Source of the DNA: Eupeodes corollae
Taxonomy: Eukaryota > Arthropoda > Insecta > Diptera > Syrphidae
Reading direction: 5' to 3'
Assembly (NCBI RefSeq): GCF_945859685.1
Contig: NC_079149.1
Location: 6,793,118 to 6,857,117, forward strand
Length of the DNA stretch: 64,000 nt
In this document: positions 61,001-64,000 of the stretch, piece by piece
Position numbering within the stretch: position 1 is the first letter of the stretch
How the letters are laid out: every line of letters begins with the position of its first letter
Position numbers and translations under genes: made by a program
The notes under the pieces: model-generated
The model's input: the letters and a program-made list of their open reading frames with translations, nothing else
Database searches by the model: none
What the model was told of the DNA's origin: nothing

Positions 61001-62059
61001 TCAGGTAGAGAACTTTTAAGGTAATAATGAAAGGGACACATGTAAATGAATTCACATCGAATATTGTTTGCATACGGTTAAGTGATATCGGATGAATTAT
61101 TGTTCTTACATTTTCCGTTTACCAACCTTATTACTAGCTCATCCCCAAATACCTATCTGTATACCATCTTATGACGTACTGTAAAGTACAGAGATAAGTT
61201 CTTTTGCCGAACTAGGCGAATGTGAAATGCTTTGCTACAAACTGTCTGTTTTCTTTGAATACAAATTTCGACTGTTAAAATTCATTTCTCTTTGCTTCTA
61301 TTTTTTGGGGTTTTGTCTATAAGAGATCGAAAAATTCAACTTTCAGTGCAAACCTGTAAATAATCATTTCAGAACCTTAAAACGCTTAAACTAAAATTGT
61401 TCAGAAATAAAGACAAATTAAAGACTAGAAGCTGTCTCAGATCAATACTCTTTAGAGGCCGCAGTCTTTTATTTATTTCAAAAAAAAAAGAAAAAAAACC
61501 TTAAAATCTTAAGTTGAAGGCACAACAACCTCTAACCCACTATTTCTATTCCTTCCAACCCACATCCAGATATATGTACGTCTATACATATATATATGTA
61601 AGTATATACCCATACAAATTTCTCGTTGTACAATTGTGCTGAAAACCACAAAACCAGATCTTTGCACACCAAAAAAGGGATCTCTGCATCTGCATGAGTC
61701 TAAGTCTCCAACCCATAGCAGAAGTACCACCAACCAATTCACTCTTGGTAATCATCATGAAAATAAGAACTACACCACTTTTAGTTCTTCCATACCCAAA
61801 CCCACCACCACCACCACCACCACCAGTACCGCCGACCTCGAGTACCACCACGGACTTGAAAGAAATAGCATATTTAATGAAAGGCACAAGAACACTCGAC
61901 TCTGGTGCAGTTTGGCTCTATAACCCACGACTTTGTGGCTGGAGCTGGATAAGGATCACTTATATATAGGTACGTAGGAAGGTGTAGCAAAAGGTAAGTA
62001 TACTTTCCCCCTTACCGGCTTCGGCTCGCAACCTTACCACACCATCCTATCCCACTATT
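61001..62059. other. Non-coding DNA with a donor-like site
   Basis: An ACC/CCA triplet run at about 61799-61830 creates a proline-rich frame that is not convincing. CAAAAG|GTAAGTATAC at 61994 is a strong donor, and TTCTTTCTATTCCAG|G at 62434 a good acceptor, so an intron of about 440 bases between untranslated exons is possible. No frame runs through the donor. Confidence 0.3.
61799..61830 (+). repeat. (ACC)n microsatellite
   Basis: A run of about ten mostly perfect ACC/CCA triplets, giving polyproline in one frame. Confidence 0.85.
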
Positions 62060-62268
62060 TCATCGTATTCCTTTGAATGGATCTTCTATTTCTCTATACC
62101 ATTTCATCATCTCGTCCTTCAGGTCTTTGTGTCTTTGGCGAGTGACCATTACCACATCACCTTCGTTTAACACTTTTCCTCACCTTTTTCACCATCTTCT
62201 TCTTCCTCAGCTTCATCGCTTTCATCCTCCATAGACACAAGGACTGATCCATCTGATTTCTTTGCCAT
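62060..62268 (-). pseudogene. Frameshifted acidic reading frame, unrecognised
   Basis: Reading leftward from an ATG at 62266-62268, the frame gives MAKKSDGSVLVSMEDE followed by an acidic run (SDEAEEEEDGEKGEEK), then TAA. With a one-base shift just before that stop, a second frame continues NEGDVVMVTRQRHKDLKDE, MMKWYREIEDPFKGI and ends at 62060. Both halves have protein-like composition (charged, non-repetitive, few rare residues) unlike the surrounding chance frames. This suggests a broken gene or processed fragment of about 69 residues. I do not recognise the family. It lies inside the possible intron 61994-62434 of the opposite strand. Chance remains possible. Confidence 0.3.
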
Positions 62269-62434
62269 ATGAACGAAAGAACAACAATAATGGAAATGAG
62301 AATATAATCCGTGGTCGTGGTCAGTGTGGAGCTAGGTCTAGCTAGCTATAGCTCTATGTGGATTCTCTCAAGTCGCTCAACTAACCAGAAATCAAGGTTC
62401 CAACTTATATATATATATGTTCTTTCTATTCCAG

Positions 62435-64000
62435 GGATCTGATTCTTTTCCTCTGGATGGCAAACTAGCAACTACTGGCAATTGCAAACCACACCGAGCG
62501 ACACCACACCACAAGCACCCTCTTCGTTTCGTTTGGAAGCCTGGTGGTGCTGGTCTGCTTGGCCTGATGCCTGCCCTCCTCCACTTCCAAAGACGTCATT
62601 AAACAATGGACATAACACCGGTTTATTTATTATTATAGTTGTATCTGATTCTTGTTTCTTTCATTTTTATTGTTATTTTTACCTTCTTCTCATTCTTCTT
62701 TATTTCTTTAAATATATAAATTTATTATTCTTTATTTTGTTTTGGTTGTATTTTCTTCCGATTATTTCATTATTATCACTCTTAGACTGTCTTGACTATG
62801 ACTGGAACTGAGACTGTGAGTCCTATAAAAACAGATGTTTGCTAAGAAACTTAACTTTTTGTTTTAAATTTTCAATCTTTCATTGCATTATATTCGTATA
62901 TCGAGAGAAAAAAAGGTGCAAGTTATTTTTGGAGGGATGCCAGGTGGTTTATTTTGTTCTCTATACAAACCAATGTAACGTTTAAACATTCAAACGAAAA
63001 CGATATTCCATTAACACACATGTATAATTCTACACGCTTTTATTCACTGTTGCTGGTTAGTGGAGGGGAGAGGAGTGTGGATAAGGATAAGTCGATAAGG
63101 CGGAGAAGCTACCATACCTGGACAGGAACATCTGGAAAAGGAAAAAGGGACAGAGTATCTACTCCCGAGAACGTGGCCTGCTTGCTGTGCGCAGCGTTAG
63201 CTCGTCGGATATGGGGGGGATCTTGTTCCCGGAAGTAAACGTCACCAGCAGCCAAAAACATGTATCAGGCCGGTTTATTAAAAATTGGACGCGGACGGAC
63301 GTTCACCACCTCAAGGGCACTGCCGGTGTTATTGCAGTGTGGCCTATACCCACCCAACCATGAAAATCCTTAGGCCATGTTTGGATTTTCCCAACCGTTA
63401 TCGTTTTAGTGGAAATCAGGTCATTACCATCGTTGAAAAGCTGCTACCATCGGCACCCCTGTAACGTTCTTCAACAAATCATCTTCAACAACTCAATCGA
63501 AACCAAAATTAAACAAGCGCTTTCTTCTTTTCTCATTGTAGGCGTCAAGTTTTATTATCACATTTAAACTTTATTTTTGAATGAACAAGAAAAACAAAAT
63601 CAAATTAACAAAGTGCGTTAACAAAAAAATGAAATGAAAAACTAAGGAAAAAAACCAAAACGCAACGAAAAACAATTCTTTCGAGTCAAAAGAAACTAAC
63701 AAACCGGAACATTTAAATACCCTTTTTTTTTGTTGGTATTACCGAAACTCTATAAGCAAAAAAAAACGTCCTAGGATCACCTACCCCTAGAGAGCTCTGT
63801 GGAGGTTGGTTCTAACCTGGAAAATGAATCAACACAATTTTTTTTTTCCGCGTTGACCTCTTCAAAAAAACTTATTTTCATTGCTTACACAGTACGATTA
63901 AGAAATTAAATTAATTAGAAATTTTTAAATAATAAATTAATGAAAATGACATTTAATAAAATACTTTGGACGCCAAAAAAATTAAATAAATATAGATAAA
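62435..64000. other. GC-richer then AT-rich DNA, no assigned gene
   Basis: From the acceptor-like site at 62434 an open frame runs 56 codons (GSDSFPLDGKLATTG...) to a stop at 62602, with no recognisable family. A further GC-rich stretch at 63.05-63.48 kb has short frames only. From 63.5 kb to the end it is A-rich. These could be untranslated exons of the gene suggested by the 56.9-58.8 kb promoter-like region. Confidence 0.3.

Noticed and set aside
61636..61969. Proline-rich frames on the plus strand and glycine-rich frames on the minus strand
   Set aside because: They come from the ACC microsatellite and do not connect to the donor at 61994.

Overview
The window is nuclear DNA of an insect, most likely a fly (Diptera; possibly Brachycera). 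It is about two-thirds A+T, with no bacterial gene packing, canonical GTRAGT splice donors, CAA/CAG-rich coding sequence and fly-type transposons. Almost all of it is non-coding. I found no complete protein-coding gene. The species is not identified.

Layout. 1-9.9 kb: AT-rich non-coding DNA full of the word TTTGACA/TGTCAAA, with a GC-richer island near 8.45-8.65 kb. 9.9-11.35 kb: decayed non-LTR retrotransposon (minus). 13.84-14.47 kb: pseudogene of the PARP cofactor HPF1. 15.3 kb: a MITE with perfect 25-bp inverted ends. 19.3-20.0 kb: degenerate repeat cluster. 22.26-24.27 kb: nest of PIF/Harbinger-like elements with TTA/TAA target duplications; related copies lie at 30.5 and 31.4-32.3 kb, and the longer ones keep pieces of a MADF-domain protein. 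28.48-28.77 kb (minus): the best coding exon, 96 codons, Gln-rich, ending at a perfect donor. 34.7-38.5 kb: two LOA/I-like LINE relics, one split by a tRNA-derived SINE whose second copy is at 52.0 kb. 45.47 kb: possible 11-codon first exon. 46.8-47.5 kb: 245-bp tandem repeat. 51.2-51.7 kb: Tc1/mariner relic. 53.6-55.65 kb: Foldback-like element whose inverted arms are built of ~174-bp repeats. 56.9-58.8 kb: promoter/5'-UTR-like DNA. 59.37-61.0 kb: a 12-unit higher-order satellite in which a short GC core, GTGGCGCCCAAC, is far better conserved than the AT-rich spacers. 61-64 kb: GC-richer DNA with splice-like signals and one frameshifted acidic reading frame.

The genes do not form a working pathway. 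The window reads as intronic or intergenic DNA of one or more large fly genes, filled by several waves of mobile elements. The most unusual object is the array at 59.37-61.0 kb. Its core matches the 3' end of tRNA-Lys (a retroelement primer-binding site), resembles the insect CTCF core, and usually directly follows a TATAAAA sequence. These readings need testing; none is proven. All assignments come from reading the sequence by eye without database searches.
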